Positions 53,607-63,586 are shown, counted from the first letter of the stretch. The stretch: 64,000 nucleotides of DNA from Aurantiacibacter arachoides (GCF_009827335.1 NZ_WTYH01000001.1:558001-622000); one strand, 5' to 3'. The notes: generated by a model not told the origin, from the letters alone. Program-made: numbers and translations.

Positions 53607-54431
53607 TCAGATCCCCCGTTCCTCGCAGTCCTGCCCCACGAACAGCGTGAGCAGGTGCTCGGTGAGCGCGCCTGCACGCTGTTCGCGGGCGATCCTGTAC
53701 CAGGCTTGCCACCGATCCGGCTGAGCGAGGATCCAGGCGTAGAGCCTATCCCGGTGATGAGCCCGCTTGAACGAGATCGACCAGTGCGTCTCCGCCATGG
53801 GCAGCTTCGCATTGGCCGCTCCCAGGAGGACGATCATCGGCCGGCCCGGGCCGCCATTGCGCATGAACCTGACCGTGTCCTTAGGCAGCGCGGCCTCTGC
53901 CCTGCGAATGGCCGCTTCCATCGCGATCTGGTCGGGTTCGGGCCGAAGCTGCGCGAACGGGTGAAGACCGGAAGGCCCGATGGGCATTGTCGCCCGATCC
54001 GCCGGTCTCGTGCTCGCGAGCATGACGAGGATTGCCTGACCTTCCGGCGTCAGCTTGGCACTGGTGAGCGTGGGGGTGGGCTCGATCAGCCGTTCGCCGG
54101 ACAGCCACGCAGCGTAATGCGCGGTTGCATGCCATCCATCGCCGAACACGTCGGTCACCACCCCTTCCGTGCATACCACCCTGCGGTCGATCATGGCGAG
54201 AACGCTAAGAAGGAACTCGACCTGTTCCTCGTCGACATGACCGAACTGGTAGTTGCCGGTCATGCCGAGCCGATCGACCCACAGGGCTTCGCGCAGCGAC
54301 CTCCACCGGTGCCCATACTCGTCGACCAGCGGCGGCAGGCCGCGGACTTCGTCGTCGATGTAGATCCAGTAGCCCCACGGCAGGTTCGGGTTGCGGCGCT
54401 CCTCATAGGGAATATCGTCGTACCGGGTCAT
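53607..54431 (-). CDS. Unknown protein of the mobile element (274 aa)
   Basis: 274 residues, MTRYDDIPYEERRNPNLPWG at the start; soluble, Trp-rich near the N-terminus (WGYWIYIDDEVRGLPPLVDE), mixed alpha/beta, and with a helical C-terminus ending in LFVGQDCEERGI. No family recognised. Its ATG overlaps the stop of the preceding gene by four bases, so the pair is translated together. Confidence 0.75.
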   Translation of the reverse strand: MTRYDDIPYEERRNPNLPWGYWIYIDDEVRGLPPLVDEYGHRWRSLREALWVDRLGMTGNYQFGHVDEEQVEFLLSVLAMIDRRVVCTEGVVTDVFGDGWHATAHYAAWLSGERLIEPTPTLTSAKLTPEGQAILVMLASTRPADRATMPIGPSGLHPFAQLRPEPDQIAMEAAIRRAEAALPKDTVRFMRNGGPGRPMIVLLGAANAKLPMAETHWSISFKRAHHRDRLYAWILAQPDRWQAWYRIAREQRAGALTEHLLTLFVGQDCEERGI

Positions 54432-55096
54432 CGCGAGCCCTCCTTGTCGGGCCGGGGCAAGCCGGACGGTCCGCTGTCCAGCGTCGGGTCCGACGACAGC
54501 CCGTTCTCCCAGTCGAAGAGCTTGCGGGCGAGCAGGGTCGCCTGCTCGAACGCGAACTTGGCATCGCGGTAGGTCTCCCCGCGCTCTGCCGCCAGATTGC
54601 GCTTGCCACCCGCCGGCACGAGATCGCGCGGGCCGTCAAACGTCATGCCGAGCCACCAGGCGTCGTCTTCCTGCTGCGGGTTCAATGCAGCCGTCCGCTG
54701 GCCATGGGCAATCCGCGCGGAGACGTGGCAGATGCTCACCGGTTCGGGAGCGTTGCGCTGACAGGGTTCAGCGCTGGAGATGGGCCGGTGCAGGCCTTCG
54801 CTGATCTCGCCGGGCACGGCCTTGGCCTTGTAGCCGCTGAGCGAATGCGTGGGCGGCACACCGACGTGCGCGCCGTACTCGCCGGTATATTCGCGGACGA
54901 CGACGCAGGGGTAGCCCGTCGCCTTGTCGGTCCAGGCGAACTTGTCGGGCTCTCCTTTCCACGGCCCCGCACCGATCGGATGGTGGTCGTTGCGGTAGGC
55001 CGCCTCGGGCACGACACTCGTGCCGGGGATGACGGCGGGCGTGAGGGCGCTGACGGTGAGCGCCTTGGCGCGGGTCTTGGTTGGCTTCTTGGCCAT
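54428..55096 (-). CDS. Unknown protein of the mobile element (222 aa)
   Basis: 222 residues, basic start MAKKPTKTRAKALTVSALTP, then HHPIGAGPWKGEPDKFAWTD with KATGYPCVVVREYTGEYGAH, and CHVSARIAHGQRTA. The G-x-Y-C-x-V-x-R and Trp-rich segments look structured but match no family I know. Followed by the overlapping 274-aa gene. Upstream terminator at 55116-55152 separates it from the exonuclease gene. Confidence 0.75.
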   Translation of the reverse strand: MAKKPTKTRAKALTVSALTPAVIPGTSVVPEAAYRNDHHPIGAGPWKGEPDKFAWTDKATGYPCVVVREYTGEYGAHVGVPPTHSLSGYKAKAVPGEISEGLHRPISSAEPCQRNAPEPVSICHVSARIAHGQRTAALNPQQEDDAWWLGMTFDGPRDLVPAGGKRNLAAERGETYRDAKFAFEQATLLARKLFDWENGLSSDPTLDSGPSGLPRPDKEGSR

Positions 55097-55115
55097 GATA
55101 GAGTTCCTTCAGATA

Positions 55116-55152
55116 CGAAAAAAGCCACCAGCGCGGATGTGCGCGGGTGGCC
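55116..55152 (-). terminator. Terminator after the PolB-like exonuclease gene
   Basis: GCCACC/GGTGGC and GCGC/GCGC segments form a hairpin; on the minus strand six T residues follow. It sits 140 bases downstream of the exonuclease stop and 20 bases upstream of the next gene. Confidence 0.85.
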
Positions 55153-55294
55153 GGAATGAATGGTGGTTGATGCCGCTGGGGCGGATAATGATCAGGGCGG
55201 TTTCATGGACTGGTCTCCCTTGCGATGCGTTGTCGTGCCTGTTGCTGCTGGCATCGCCAGAGCTGGTGCGACTCGAACGAAGGTGCGTCCGCGG

Positions 55295-56173
55295 TCACAC
55301 GGGCTCAAGAATCGCTCCCTTGAGCTGCGAGCGCACCTGCGCGGCTTTTGCCCACGGTGAGAACTTGCGCTTGATGAACTCGCTTGCGGGAAGTCCGGTC
55401 AAGGCGGCTTCCGCAATCCCGACCAGCGTATCAGGCTGGCAGCACTCGACCTCGCTGTGCGAAACGAGATGGCGGATGAGGAGCACGGTCGTGGCGAGCA
55501 CGTCGGCAGCACACTGGTCGCGCACCTCGCGCCATTTGCCACTCTCCACCAGCTTGCCGATCGAGCGACTGGGCGAGGGCTTGCACGGGATACCGACCGC
55601 AATGGCCAATTCAGGGAGATGCGGCGACTTGGCCTGCACGGTCGTTACGCGGCACAGGTCGATACGTTCGCGGCTATGAGGCGAGAGATCGCGCAGCTGC
55701 AGCGGCAGGCGCAAACCCTGCGATGCCGCACAGCGGCGAAGCACGGCAAGGTCCTTGGCCTCGCCACCGTAGGTGACGAACGTGAGACCGGGATCGGCGT
55801 CAAGCGCCTCGAACAGCCGAGCGGTGATCTGCGGCTCAGAAAGGTCGTCGCCGCTGTGGACCACGAGCGGCTCGACACGCGGCACGGGTTCGCCGGGATC
55901 GAAGTGCAGGATCAGCCAGCAGGCGGTGGCGATGGTGTAAAAGGGCCAGATGATCTCGTCGCGTGCATCGCGGCCCTCCAGGCATTGGTAGGCATCGATG
56001 GCGGGACGGTTCCACGCGTATTCGAAGTCGGCGACGAGGTAGGAACGCGTCTGGTTTGCCGGCTCGGGCGAGCGCTGTGCCAGATAGAGCTGGGCTTCGC
56101 GTTCGAGCGCGTCTCCCATGGTGAGCGAGCAGGGGACGCCGGAGGGCGGCATATTGGACAGATCGTGGGTCAT
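55295..56173 (-). CDS. PolB-type DEDD 3'-5' exonuclease-like protein
   Basis: 292 residues. SYLVADFEYAWNRPAIDAYQ has the first D-x-E pair, LTFVTYGGEAKDLAVLRRCA the second acidic motif, and QCAADVLATTVLLIRH the third Asp; this order fits predicted exonucleases related to the PolB proofreading domain. The C-terminal region binds no recognised domain. GGAGACC lies just before the ATG at 56173. Followed by a terminator; it and the DnaQ-like gene form a neighbouring pair in the element. Confidence 0.8.
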   Translation of the reverse strand: MTHDLSNMPPSGVPCSLTMGDALEREAQLYLAQRSPEPANQTRSYLVADFEYAWNRPAIDAYQCLEGRDARDEIIWPFYTIATACWLILHFDPGEPVPRVEPLVVHSGDDLSEPQITARLFEALDADPGLTFVTYGGEAKDLAVLRRCAASQGLRLPLQLRDLSPHSRERIDLCRVTTVQAKSPHLPELAIAVGIPCKPSPSRSIGKLVESGKWREVRDQCAADVLATTVLLIRHLVSHSEVECCQPDTLVGIAEAALTGLPASEFIKRKFSPWAKAAQVRSQLKGAILEPV

Positions 56174-56190
56174 GGGTGGTCTCCAGATAC

Positions 56191-56219
56191 GCAAAGGCCC
56201 GCCGGTGGCGGGCCTTTGC
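56191..56219 (-). terminator. Terminator between the two exonuclease genes
   Basis: A 13-bp perfect stem (GCAAAGGCCCGCC / GGCGGGCCTTTGC) with a three-base loop. Ends the DnaQ-like transcript just before the PolB-like gene. Confidence 0.9.
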
Positions 56220-56244
56220 GGGATGTCGTTGTGGTTGGGGGTGA

Positions 56245-57150
56245 TCAGTGTCGGTAGCGCTGGTGCGCGTTCAGCGCGGTCGCTGTCGGCTCGGGGTGGC
56301 CGGCATCGCTAAAAGCGGCTTTCTCGGCGGGGTAGTCGGCCATCGGCACATCGCGCCACCAGACCCGCTTCATCGCATCCCAGGTGTAGCCGCGCGCCTT
56401 GGCCCAGTCCCTGTCATCGTAGGGTAGGCCATGGGCTCGGATGCGGACACAGCCGGCATCGCTGCTCCGCAGCATGGCGCCGAAGTAGGTCTCGGTGGCA
56501 GCAGTGGGTGCGTCATCTCCTCGGGTTCGCACCTTGGACTGCAACAGCTGATATAGCGCCCACACGTCGCCCTCGGCCCGGTGGGCGTCGTAGAACGCAC
56601 CATGCTCGAGAAGCAGGTGCTCGAGCTTCCGGCAGGGATAGCTCATGCCAGCCCAGTCGATCTCCGCGAGGCTGCAGGCCCACGGCAGGCTGACGGTCTG
56701 CGGCAGTCGCTTGTCCACGAACTGGATATCGAAATTGGAATGATGCCCAACAATCAACTCGCAGCGCGACAGGATGGCCATGACGGCCCTCTCGTCGATG
56801 CGCTGGCCAGCGACATCCTCGTCGGTCAGCCCTGTCAGCCGGATGATCTCCGGCGACAACGGCTCGCCCGGATCCTCGCGCCAGCTGACCGGTCGCGAAT
56901 GGCCCAGCACGGTGCCGTCCGCGGCGAGGGCGACGTGCATGACGGCAAGCTCGATGATCTTGTCGTCTTGGGGATTGAGCCCGGTCGTCTCGACATCGAC
57001 GATGGCGACCCGCCGCGCTCCATCGGGAAGTTCGTCGGGCAGGTCGTCATAGGGGCGCGGCAGGCGCTGCAGCACGCGGTAGTCGCTGCTCGCGCGCAGC
57101 GTCTCGGCCGCGGACGTGAGGTCCGCGTGCGGGGATCGTAGTCTTGGCAT
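56245..57150 (-). CDS. DnaQ-like DEDDh 3'-5' exonuclease
   Basis: 301 residues. Exo I VAIVDVETTGLNPQDDKIIE (Asp/Glu), Exo II ELIVGHHSNFDIQFVDKRLP with D, Exo III HRAEGDVWALYQLL (His-x-x-x-x-Asp). An extra ~90-residue C-terminal part (VRIRAHGLPYDDRDWAKARG, TWDAMKRVWWRDV) could bind DNA or partners. GGAGACC precedes the ATG at 57150; the long upstream frame is unlikely. Role in element replication or DNA repair is inferred. Confidence 0.88.
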   Translation of the reverse strand: MPRLRSPHADLTSAAETLRASSDYRVLQRLPRPYDDLPDELPDGARRVAIVDVETTGLNPQDDKIIELAVMHVALAADGTVLGHSRPVSWREDPGEPLSPEIIRLTGLTDEDVAGQRIDERAVMAILSRCELIVGHHSNFDIQFVDKRLPQTVSLPWACSLAEIDWAGMSYPCRKLEHLLLEHGAFYDAHRAEGDVWALYQLLQSKVRTRGDDAPTAATETYFGAMLRSSDAGCVRIRAHGLPYDDRDWAKARGYTWDAMKRVWWRDVPMADYPAEKAAFSDAGHPEPTATALNAHQRYRH

Positions 57151-57372
57151 TGATGGTCTCCAGCAATGGGAATTGGCGACCGGACGAGGCGAAGGCCGAG
57201 GACGCTGTCCTCTTTTTCCCTTCAACCCCTTCCGGTCACTTTCTTCCGGCATTGCCGGGCCTTCCTTCTCTTGCTGCCGAGTGGGACGATGCAGCGCTTT
57301 TCCCGGGCGAGCTGCATGCGAGCGACAACGGAGGCGCCAGTGCGCTGCCATCCTCCTGCGGCAGAGAGCCCG

Positions 57373-60300
57373 CTAGGTGTCCGTGATATCTCGGCCCCGG
57401 CTACGCGTGAGATCGGCGCTGCGGGCCGTGATGCCGGGCTGTTGCCCTTCCGGTATCTTGCCATTCCGGACAGCGTCCAGCCAATGGAACTGCTTCAAAT
57501 GATAGGGCACGAACCGCTCGGCGATCGCCATGGCTTCGCGGTCCGCTCGCAGCGCCGCAAGGGCTCGCAACAACGCTGCATCGTCACGTGCAATTTCAGC
57601 CTCTATCCATGCGTCGATGAGGGGGTGCAGACCCCGCTTTCGCTCGACGTAATTTCCACGACTTCCGAGGCGGGTGTTCGCAATGCGCACCCGCTCGGCC
57701 TCCGCATCGAGCTCACCATCGCGTGTCGCAATAGATGCAGGCTTTTCATGCAAAGCTGCTGAGGCTGTTGGTTGTGACGCCGGATCGGTCGAAGGATTGC
57801 TAGCGAGCGTGGACCGCGTTCCGAGCGAACGAATCCGCGGCTCGTCGTCGATGGCTTCGGCGATTGGGTCTGGGACGATAGAACCACTGCTGCGGTCCTT
57901 TTCGTTGTCCACGGCGCGCGGGTCAGGTGTCGCTGGCGGCGATGGGTCGCTTGCACTCTTCGATGGCTCTGGCGTGGGCGCGGACGGCTCAGCCCGTGCC
58001 TCACTGACGGCAGCCATTGGTTCCTGGCGTCGATTAGCTTCCGAGGCCGTCTGCGACACTTCGGTAGGAGTTGTGGCAGGCACGGGTGCCGCGGCCACGT
58101 TGACCTCGATGGCGGGGCTGTCCTGCGTGTCAGCGATCGCTCGTTCGGATTTCTTTCGTAAAGCTTGCCGGTGCTGCTCGCGGTAGGCCGCGAGACGTTC
58201 AGGATCTTTGGAATGGTTGGCTGCGCGGATGCGCATATCGTCAGGCGCGTTAGATGCGAGCACGATAGCGCTGCTGGTGATGGTGACGTTCTCTGGCGCC
58301 TTTGCGATGTAGGCAGCCAGACTTGCCCATTCATATTCCGAGTAGCGTAGCGCCGTCTTGAGCTTCTCGGCATGCATCGAGGTGATTTCGAACTGTTGTT
58401 CGACACCGATGCGCTCAGCCGCCGCCGCCGCCAGCCGGACCGTGGCGATCTTACCATCGACATCGATCGCTTCGACGGCGGATAGGCGACGCGCGGTCGC
58501 TTCCTTGACGATAATCGCGCCGATGTCGGCCACAGGCTTATTCGACAATTCATCCCGATCGGGCTCACCTTCGCGCGGCGTCTGTGGCGCGTTAGCAGAT
58601 CCGGGAGACGGCGCCGGCACCGATGTTATGAGGCGTGAGCTGGGCGCCGAATCGACGTTTATGGTGGGCGGCAGTGGGGCCTGCGATGCAGTCGGTTGTG
58701 TCACCGGAATCGGAGACAGCGGTGGTGCACTCGCGCTCTCGTCTGCGGGCATCGGGCGCGCTTGTTTTTCAACGCTTGAGGTGATTTCCGAAACTGCGGG
58801 GGAAAGGCGGTTCTTGGCGTCGACCATGCCGACATTATCGACCGCGATATCTGTCGTCACGGCGGGCTTTGGTGTCTCCTCCGACACCGCCGTGGCCGGC
58901 TCCTGCAGTGACGCTTGCGTAGCATCGCGTTCGCCCCGCTCTCGCGTCAGTTCCGAGATGCTTGTCCAGCGCTCCATCGCTTCGCCGTGGTCGGGAAGAA
59001 TGGTATCGTTCTCGATGCTGCGGAGCGCGGCGACAGCCTCCAAGGTATCGGGAAATTTCGTTACGGCGGCGGTCGCCACCAAGGCCACGCAATCGATCGC
59101 CGTCTCGATCTCTTGTGCATCGTCGATACGCCACCCGAGCGCCTCGGTTTCCAGCGCCTCCTGCTTCGCTTCCATGCGCAGAACTTCGACGCGCTGGTAC
59201 TCACTGGAGAAGTGCCTCTCGGTGGCCGCGAGATGCGCCTCGGCTTCTGCCTTGCGTCTCATGTATGCGAGCTTTTGACGTACCTCCCGCGCCATCTCTT
59301 TCTGTTTGGCTTCCTTCTCGTCTTCCGGTTTGGATTCCCAGTCGGCGATGGCATCGAGAATGCGACTGCAGTTGTCGATGACCGCACGCGCTCGCGAGGT
59401 ACAGCGCGCAAGCTGGAGCTCAACGAACTCGGCCATGAACCGCTTGTCGATGGCGGCACGCTTGCCGTTCTCGAAGGTATCAATGGTGGCATCGTATCTC
59501 GCGCGCGATTTAGACGCGTTCTCGAACAGGGATCGTGATCGCCATCGGGCAGTCTTTGTCTCGAGATCGACCAGCGCCTTGTCACGCCGGTTGCGGATCT
59601 GTGAGATGCAATACTGCGCCTCGTGGCGCTCGTTTTTGATGCCCTTCTTCGTAGGAACGCCGAAGCGTTCGAGGCGCGTTGCCGCGGTATAGAGTTTCTC
59701 GGCCGGCGCGCGTTCGATGCCCAGCTTGTCGAAGCTCAGGTGGCTTACCTTACGCGGGCTTCCGGCAATACGGAGCTGCTCGTTGCAGAAACCGGCGTAA
59801 GCTTTCCTCAGCTCTGTGATGTAGCTAGGATGATTGACCTTGCGCACCTTCTTCTGGGCGAAGGGCTTGCGCGTCCGCACGTGTCGGCTCGCATCGCGAA
59901 AAGTCTCCTCGATCTCGAAGTCCCAGCGCGGCTCGTTGAGTCCCTTGGCGGCCTCATCCTTTAGGACTTTTCGCAGCCGTTCGTGCTCCGCGATTTCCTT
60001 CTCGCTGGCATCGGCGCGGTGAGGCGGGAGATGGTCGGTTTCCAGCCCCGTGAACAGCTTGGCGGGCTGATCGTGAAAGAGGATGTGGATGTGCCAGTTG
60101 TCGTCGTGATTGTTGTGATCGGGCTTATGGATGACGGCCACGTATGGAAGGTCCAACTTCTCCAGCATGGCGCACATTTCGGCGAGCACCTGCTCCATCT
60201 GGCCGATGGATAGATCGGACGGCAGCGCGGCTTCGATCCGGTACTGCACACGGCCGTGCCGCGGCGTCGTGAATGAATAGCCGAATTGCTTCAGGCGCTC

Positions 60301-61323
60301 CTCTTTTTTGAATTTGGGCTCACCCTTTTTCGGAAACTCCGGGACCACATCCTCGCCGAGCGAACGCATGATCTCGATGACCTTGTCGTTGCCGCCGGTC
60401 TCGATCGTCTGCGGACCCGGCTTGCCGACAATCTTGTAGAATTCTTCGACGAATGTCGGTGGGCAGTCCGGCGCCTGCGCGACCTTCTCCATGAGCAAGC
60501 CGCACTTGCCCAAGTCGAGAGTCATCCTGTCGACACCGGGGTCGCGTTCGTGCTTCTCCACCGCGCGCCAGAACAGTGCGCGTGTGTGAGGATCGTCGGA
60601 GATGTTTGTGTAGAGAAGCTTGCGTCCGTTTATCGCAATGGGAACCACCTCTGCTCGATCGATGTAGGGGTCGGCTTCGGCAGCCGATCGGGCGGCGCTT
60701 TGGTTCTCGTTTTCGATCGGTTTGGCTGCATCGACCGTGCCCATTTCTGGCTGGACGACGATCACGATAGCTCCGTCGCGTTCGATGTAGACCGCGTGAG
60801 TACTGGAACGCGGATCCAGGCCACCGTCCTTGCCGGATTGGCCCGGCTGTTTGACGATCCAGGTGACCTTGAAATGGATCGTCTCGACACCGGTTTTCGA
60901 CACTGCCTTGATGTTGCGAACGATCGGTACAGCGAGCCGCGTACGCTGCACCAGAACGTTGCCTTTCTGATGCACGATCGTGATCTCGTCGTCGGTCCAG
61001 TCGAGCTCACCAACTCGTGCGCGAACGACGATGGGTTTGCCCCCAACTTGTCCCGTGATGTCCGCGTCGCGGGGCAAGCCATCGGCGATCTGTCTCTCGA
61101 AGATACCGAGCAGGGATCGCCGGGCGAGGACCGCGTCAGACGGTCCCTTCTTCGCCGCGCCTGTCTTGCCTAGCTTCGTCGATGGCGCGGGCGTCTTTGG
61201 CTGCAGGGGGACACCGATCGCATCGAGCGTGCCGGTGTCGATGTAGGCGCTGACCTTGGCCTCCAGGGCACGGAGTTCAGCGGCGATCGAGAAGGGAGGC
61301 GGGAGATGAGATTGCTCTTTCAT
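57373..61323 (-). CDS. MobA/MobL-type relaxase, very long
   Basis: 1316 residues. The relaxase core lies near residues 350-420: FGYSFTTPRHGRVQYRIEAA, then HKPDHNNHDDNWHIHILF with His399, Asp402, Asn409, His411 and His413 (three-His metal site of MobQ/MobA proteins). The first ~340 residues are unrecognised and include variable basic regions. The C-terminal 600 residues are largely low-complexity Ala/Pro/Glu linkers with helical segments. It would nick the element at an oriT, probably in the upstream region 61324-61826. No type IV secretion genes are seen here. Confidence 0.85.
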   Translation of the reverse strand: MKEQSHLPPPFSIAAELRALEAKVSAYIDTGTLDAIGVPLQPKTPAPSTKLGKTGAAKKGPSDAVLARRSLLGIFERQIADGLPRDADITGQVGGKPIVVRARVGELDWTDDEITIVHQKGNVLVQRTRLAVPIVRNIKAVSKTGVETIHFKVTWIVKQPGQSGKDGGLDPRSSTHAVYIERDGAIVIVVQPEMGTVDAAKPIENENQSAARSAAEADPYIDRAEVVPIAINGRKLLYTNISDDPHTRALFWRAVEKHERDPGVDRMTLDLGKCGLLMEKVAQAPDCPPTFVEEFYKIVGKPGPQTIETGGNDKVIEIMRSLGEDVVPEFPKKGEPKFKKEERLKQFGYSFTTPRHGRVQYRIEAALPSDLSIGQMEQVLAEMCAMLEKLDLPYVAVIHKPDHNNHDDNWHIHILFHDQPAKLFTGLETDHLPPHRADASEKEIAEHERLRKVLKDEAAKGLNEPRWDFEIEETFRDASRHVRTRKPFAQKKVRKVNHPSYITELRKAYAGFCNEQLRIAGSPRKVSHLSFDKLGIERAPAEKLYTAATRLERFGVPTKKGIKNERHEAQYCISQIRNRRDKALVDLETKTARWRSRSLFENASKSRARYDATIDTFENGKRAAIDKRFMAEFVELQLARCTSRARAVIDNCSRILDAIADWESKPEDEKEAKQKEMAREVRQKLAYMRRKAEAEAHLAATERHFSSEYQRVEVLRMEAKQEALETEALGWRIDDAQEIETAIDCVALVATAAVTKFPDTLEAVAALRSIENDTILPDHGEAMERWTSISELTRERGERDATQASLQEPATAVSEETPKPAVTTDIAVDNVGMVDAKNRLSPAVSEITSSVEKQARPMPADESASAPPLSPIPVTQPTASQAPLPPTINVDSAPSSRLITSVPAPSPGSANAPQTPREGEPDRDELSNKPVADIGAIIVKEATARRLSAVEAIDVDGKIATVRLAAAAAERIGVEQQFEITSMHAEKLKTALRYSEYEWASLAAYIAKAPENVTITSSAIVLASNAPDDMRIRAANHSKDPERLAAYREQHRQALRKKSERAIADTQDSPAIEVNVAAAPVPATTPTEVSQTASEANRRQEPMAAVSEARAEPSAPTPEPSKSASDPSPPATPDPRAVDNEKDRSSGSIVPDPIAEAIDDEPRIRSLGTRSTLASNPSTDPASQPTASAALHEKPASIATRDGELDAEAERVRIANTRLGSRGNYVERKRGLHPLIDAWIEAEIARDDAALLRALAALRADREAMAIAERFVPYHLKQFHWLDAVRNGKIPEGQQPGITARSADLTRSRGRDITDT

Positions 61324-61826
61324 CCCAACTTATTGGATGGAGAGGTCGAAACGACAAGCGATCCGGAAAAGAAACTCGTCTCATCCGCACACGGCGGATA
61401 AAGCCACGCGATCGTGGCTGTCTAAGATGCTGCACCACCGTGCGGCAACTTAGACGAATTGCGCGAAAGTTAAATTGGCCTTGCTTGGCTGGGGGTGGGC
61501 CGATCTTGCAGATCGAAAGCCGGCATTTAAGAGTGTGCATACGCTAGAAGCGTTATGCATGCAATAACCCGCGAAAACGGGTGTTAAACGCTCGAAACGC
61601 CGAGTTTAGGCCCCGAAACGGCGCGAAAACGGCGATTAAGCGGATTTAGCCGTGTGCACGTCAGCTTTTCTCGCGGGCACACAACGCAATGGCGCTGTGG
61701 TCGTTGGCGGGGCGCGTGAAGCCTCCGGTCGCTTGGGGGCGATGCCCCAAAAACGTCGTCCCATCCTATACAGCATTGAGGAAGGTGCGGGAGTTGACCC
61801 GGACTGTGAATGCAAGGACCGTGGAC
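61324..61826. other. Repeat-rich intergenic region, candidate oriT
   Basis: Between the divergent relaxase and split accessory gene. It contains three hairpins (61537-61558; 61566-61585; 61585-61608) and direct repeats of GAAAACGG/GAAACGSC at 61573, 61594, 61615 and 61625, spaced 21, 21 and 10 bases, i.e. on one helix face. This is what an oriT or iteron-type binding region looks like, beside a relaxase. No gene was found here. Confidence 0.6.
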
Positions 61827-62341
61827 ATGCGTGGCGAGGGATCAGGGCAAAGAGGAAGTGGCAGTGGAGGGGGCGCGAAAGCAGGTCGCCCGACACGAAG
61901 GGAGTATGCCGCAGAGCAACAGCGCCGCGAGGCCTGGCTCGACGCGCTCGGCATGACCGATCCCGAAGACCGCAAACTGTTCTCCCGATTGCTTACCTCT
62001 GGGATCGATCTCACGAAGGTGCTGAGTGAAACAGACCCGGTCGAACAGGTGACGCTGGCGATGGAGGCGGTCGAGAAAAACAAGCGCAAGTTCGACCGCA
62101 TGCAGCATGCCTATGTGCCCGAACGCACCGCCCTGCGCGACACCATGCGGATCGGTTCCAAGGCCATGGCGGCGATCATCGAAGACCGTAACGACGCCCG
62201 TCGAGCGCTGCTTCTGGTCTCCAGGATCCGGGCCGAACAGGAGGCCAAGATCGCACGTCTGACGCTGATCGAGAACGAGTTGTTGGTGCATTTTGCAGGG
62301 CTTACGGAGCGGCAAACGGAAGCCTTTCAGGCACTCGATTT
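61827..62341 (+). pseudogene. 5' part of a mobile-element gene interrupted by an IS
   Basis: The first 171 codons (MRGEGSGQRGSGSGGGAKAG onward) are intact until the IS at 62342. Charged coil-like body with DRKLFSRLLTSGIDLTKVLS and RQTEAFQALD. Deleting the IS with one ATTT copy joins it in frame to 63587-64000. In the current sequence the frame ends in the IS after four foreign codons (DVLP). Divergent from the relaxase across the candidate oriT, so an accessory mobilisation role is possible; no family recognised. Confidence 0.75.
62338..62341 (+). repeat. Left copy of the 4-bp target duplication (ATTT)
   Basis: Identical to ATTT at 63583-63586 on the other side of the IS; 4-bp duplications are usual for the IS407-type IS3 group. 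Confidence 0.8.
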
Positions 62342-62405
62342 TGACGTGCTCCCCTGAAATGTGACCGATTTTTGGTAGAGTCCGACGCAAAGGAGTCGGA
62401 CGAGA

Positions 62406-62672
62406 ATGAAGCGAAGCAGGTTCAGCGAAGAGCAGATCATCGCGGTTTTGACGGAACAGGAGGCTGGGATGCCGACGGCGGAGGTGTGCCGCCGTCACGG
62501 GATCAGCTCAGCCACGTTTTACAAATGGAAGTCGAAGTTCGGCGGGCTGGAGGTCTCCGATGCGCGTCGCTTGCGCACGCTCGAGCAGGAGAACAGCCGG
62601 CTGAAGAAGCTGCTGGCCGAGGCGATGCTCGACAACGTGGTGCTGAAGGATCTGGCATCAAAAAAATGGTAA
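62406..62672 (+). CDS. IS3-family transposase OrfA
   Basis: 88 residues. [20 protein letters not shown] and [20 protein letters not shown] form the DNA-binding helix-turn-helix; [20 protein letters not shown] the zipper. The last codons contain the A7 slippery run. Confidence 0.93.
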   Translation: MKRSRFSEEQIIAVLTEQEAGMPTAEVCRRHGISSATFYKWKSKFGGLEVSDARRLRTLEQENSRLKKLLAEAMLDNVVLKDLASKKW

Positions 62673-63556
62673 CGCCCGGCGCGAAGCGGGAAGCCGTCGC
62701 CCATGCCCGTGAACAGCACGGGCTGAGCGAGCGTCGGGCGTGCAGTCTGGTCGGCGTGAGCCGCAGGGTGATCCGTTACGAGCCGACGAGGCCGGATGAC
62801 GGGGCGCTGCGGCAACGGTTGCGCGAGCTGGCGACGGAACGTCGCCGGTTCGGCTATCGCCGCTTGGGCTACCTGCTGGCGCGGGAAGGCATGAAGCCCA
62901 ACCACAAGAAGCTGCTGCGCATCTATCGCGAAGAAGGGTTGCGGGTGCGCCGCCGCGGCGGTCGCAAACGGGCACTGGGCACGCGCAGGCCAATGGTGCT
63001 GCCAGATAGTCCGAACCAGCGGTGGAGCCTCGACTTCGTCTCTGACAGCCTGATCTGCGGCCGACGCTTCCGCATCTTGTGCGTGGTCGATGACTTCTCG
63101 CGGGAGTGCCTGGCGCTGGTGGCTGATACGTCGCTGTCAGGCGCGCGGGTCGCCCGGGAACTGACCAGCCTGATCGGGATGCGCGGCAAGCCGCACACGG
63201 TGGTCAGCGACAATGGCACCGAACTGACCTCGTCGGCCATCCTGCGCTGGTCGCAGGAGCGCCGGGTCGAGTGGCACTACATCGCGCCGGGCAAGCCGAT
63301 GCAGAATGGCTTCGTGGAGAGCTTCAACGGGCGGCTCAGGGACGAATGCCTCAACGAGACCCTGTTCACCTCGCTGGCCCATGCCCGGTTCGTCCTCGCT
63401 GCCTGGCAGCAGGATTACAATACAGTCAGACCACACTCCAAACTGGGCGGGAAAACCCCCGCCGAGATCGCCGGCCAACGTGTCTGGGGGCATGCCCCCA
63501 GACACGTTGCCATCCCATCAAACATCAATCATGAAGGAGCGAGACTCTACCTCTGA
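62666..63556 (+). CDS. IS3-family transposase OrfB (DDE integrase domain)
   Basis: 296 residues from ATG 62666 ([20 protein letters not shown]), overlapping orfA in the -1 frame. [21 protein letters not shown] (Asp), [11 protein letters not shown] (Asp), [20 protein letters not shown] (Glu). Apparently intact. Confidence 0.93.
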   Translation: MVTPGAKREAVAHAREQHGLSERRACSLVGVSRRVIRYEPTRPDDGALRQRLRELATERRRFGYRRLGYLLAREGMKPNHKKLLRIYREEGLRVRRRGGRKRALGTRRPMVLPDSPNQRWSLDFVSDSLICGRRFRILCVVDDFSRECLALVADTSLSGARVARELTSLIGMRGKPHTVVSDNGTELTSSAILRWSQERRVEWHYIAPGKPMQNGFVESFNGRLRDECLNETLFTSLAHARFVLAAWQQDYNTVRPHSKLGGKTPAEIAGQRVWGHAPRHVAIPSNINHEGARLYL

Positions 63557-63582
63557 ATGGTAACAATCCGGGGAGCACGTCA

Positions 63583-63586
63583 ATTT
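63583..63586 (+). repeat. Right copy of the 4-bp target duplication (ATTT)
   Basis: Matches 62338-62341 and defines the insertion point of the IS. Confidence 0.8.

Larger units (their letters stand above)
62342..63582 (+). mobile_element. IS3-family (IS407-like) insertion sequence (1241 bp)
   Basis: Terminal repeats begin TGACGTGCTCCCC on both ends (right copy reversed), with further partial identity to GGTAGAGTC. Flanked by ATTT duplications. Carries orfA and orfB linked by a run of seven A's suited to -1 frameshifting. Insertion split the gene 61827-64000. Confidence 0.93.
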
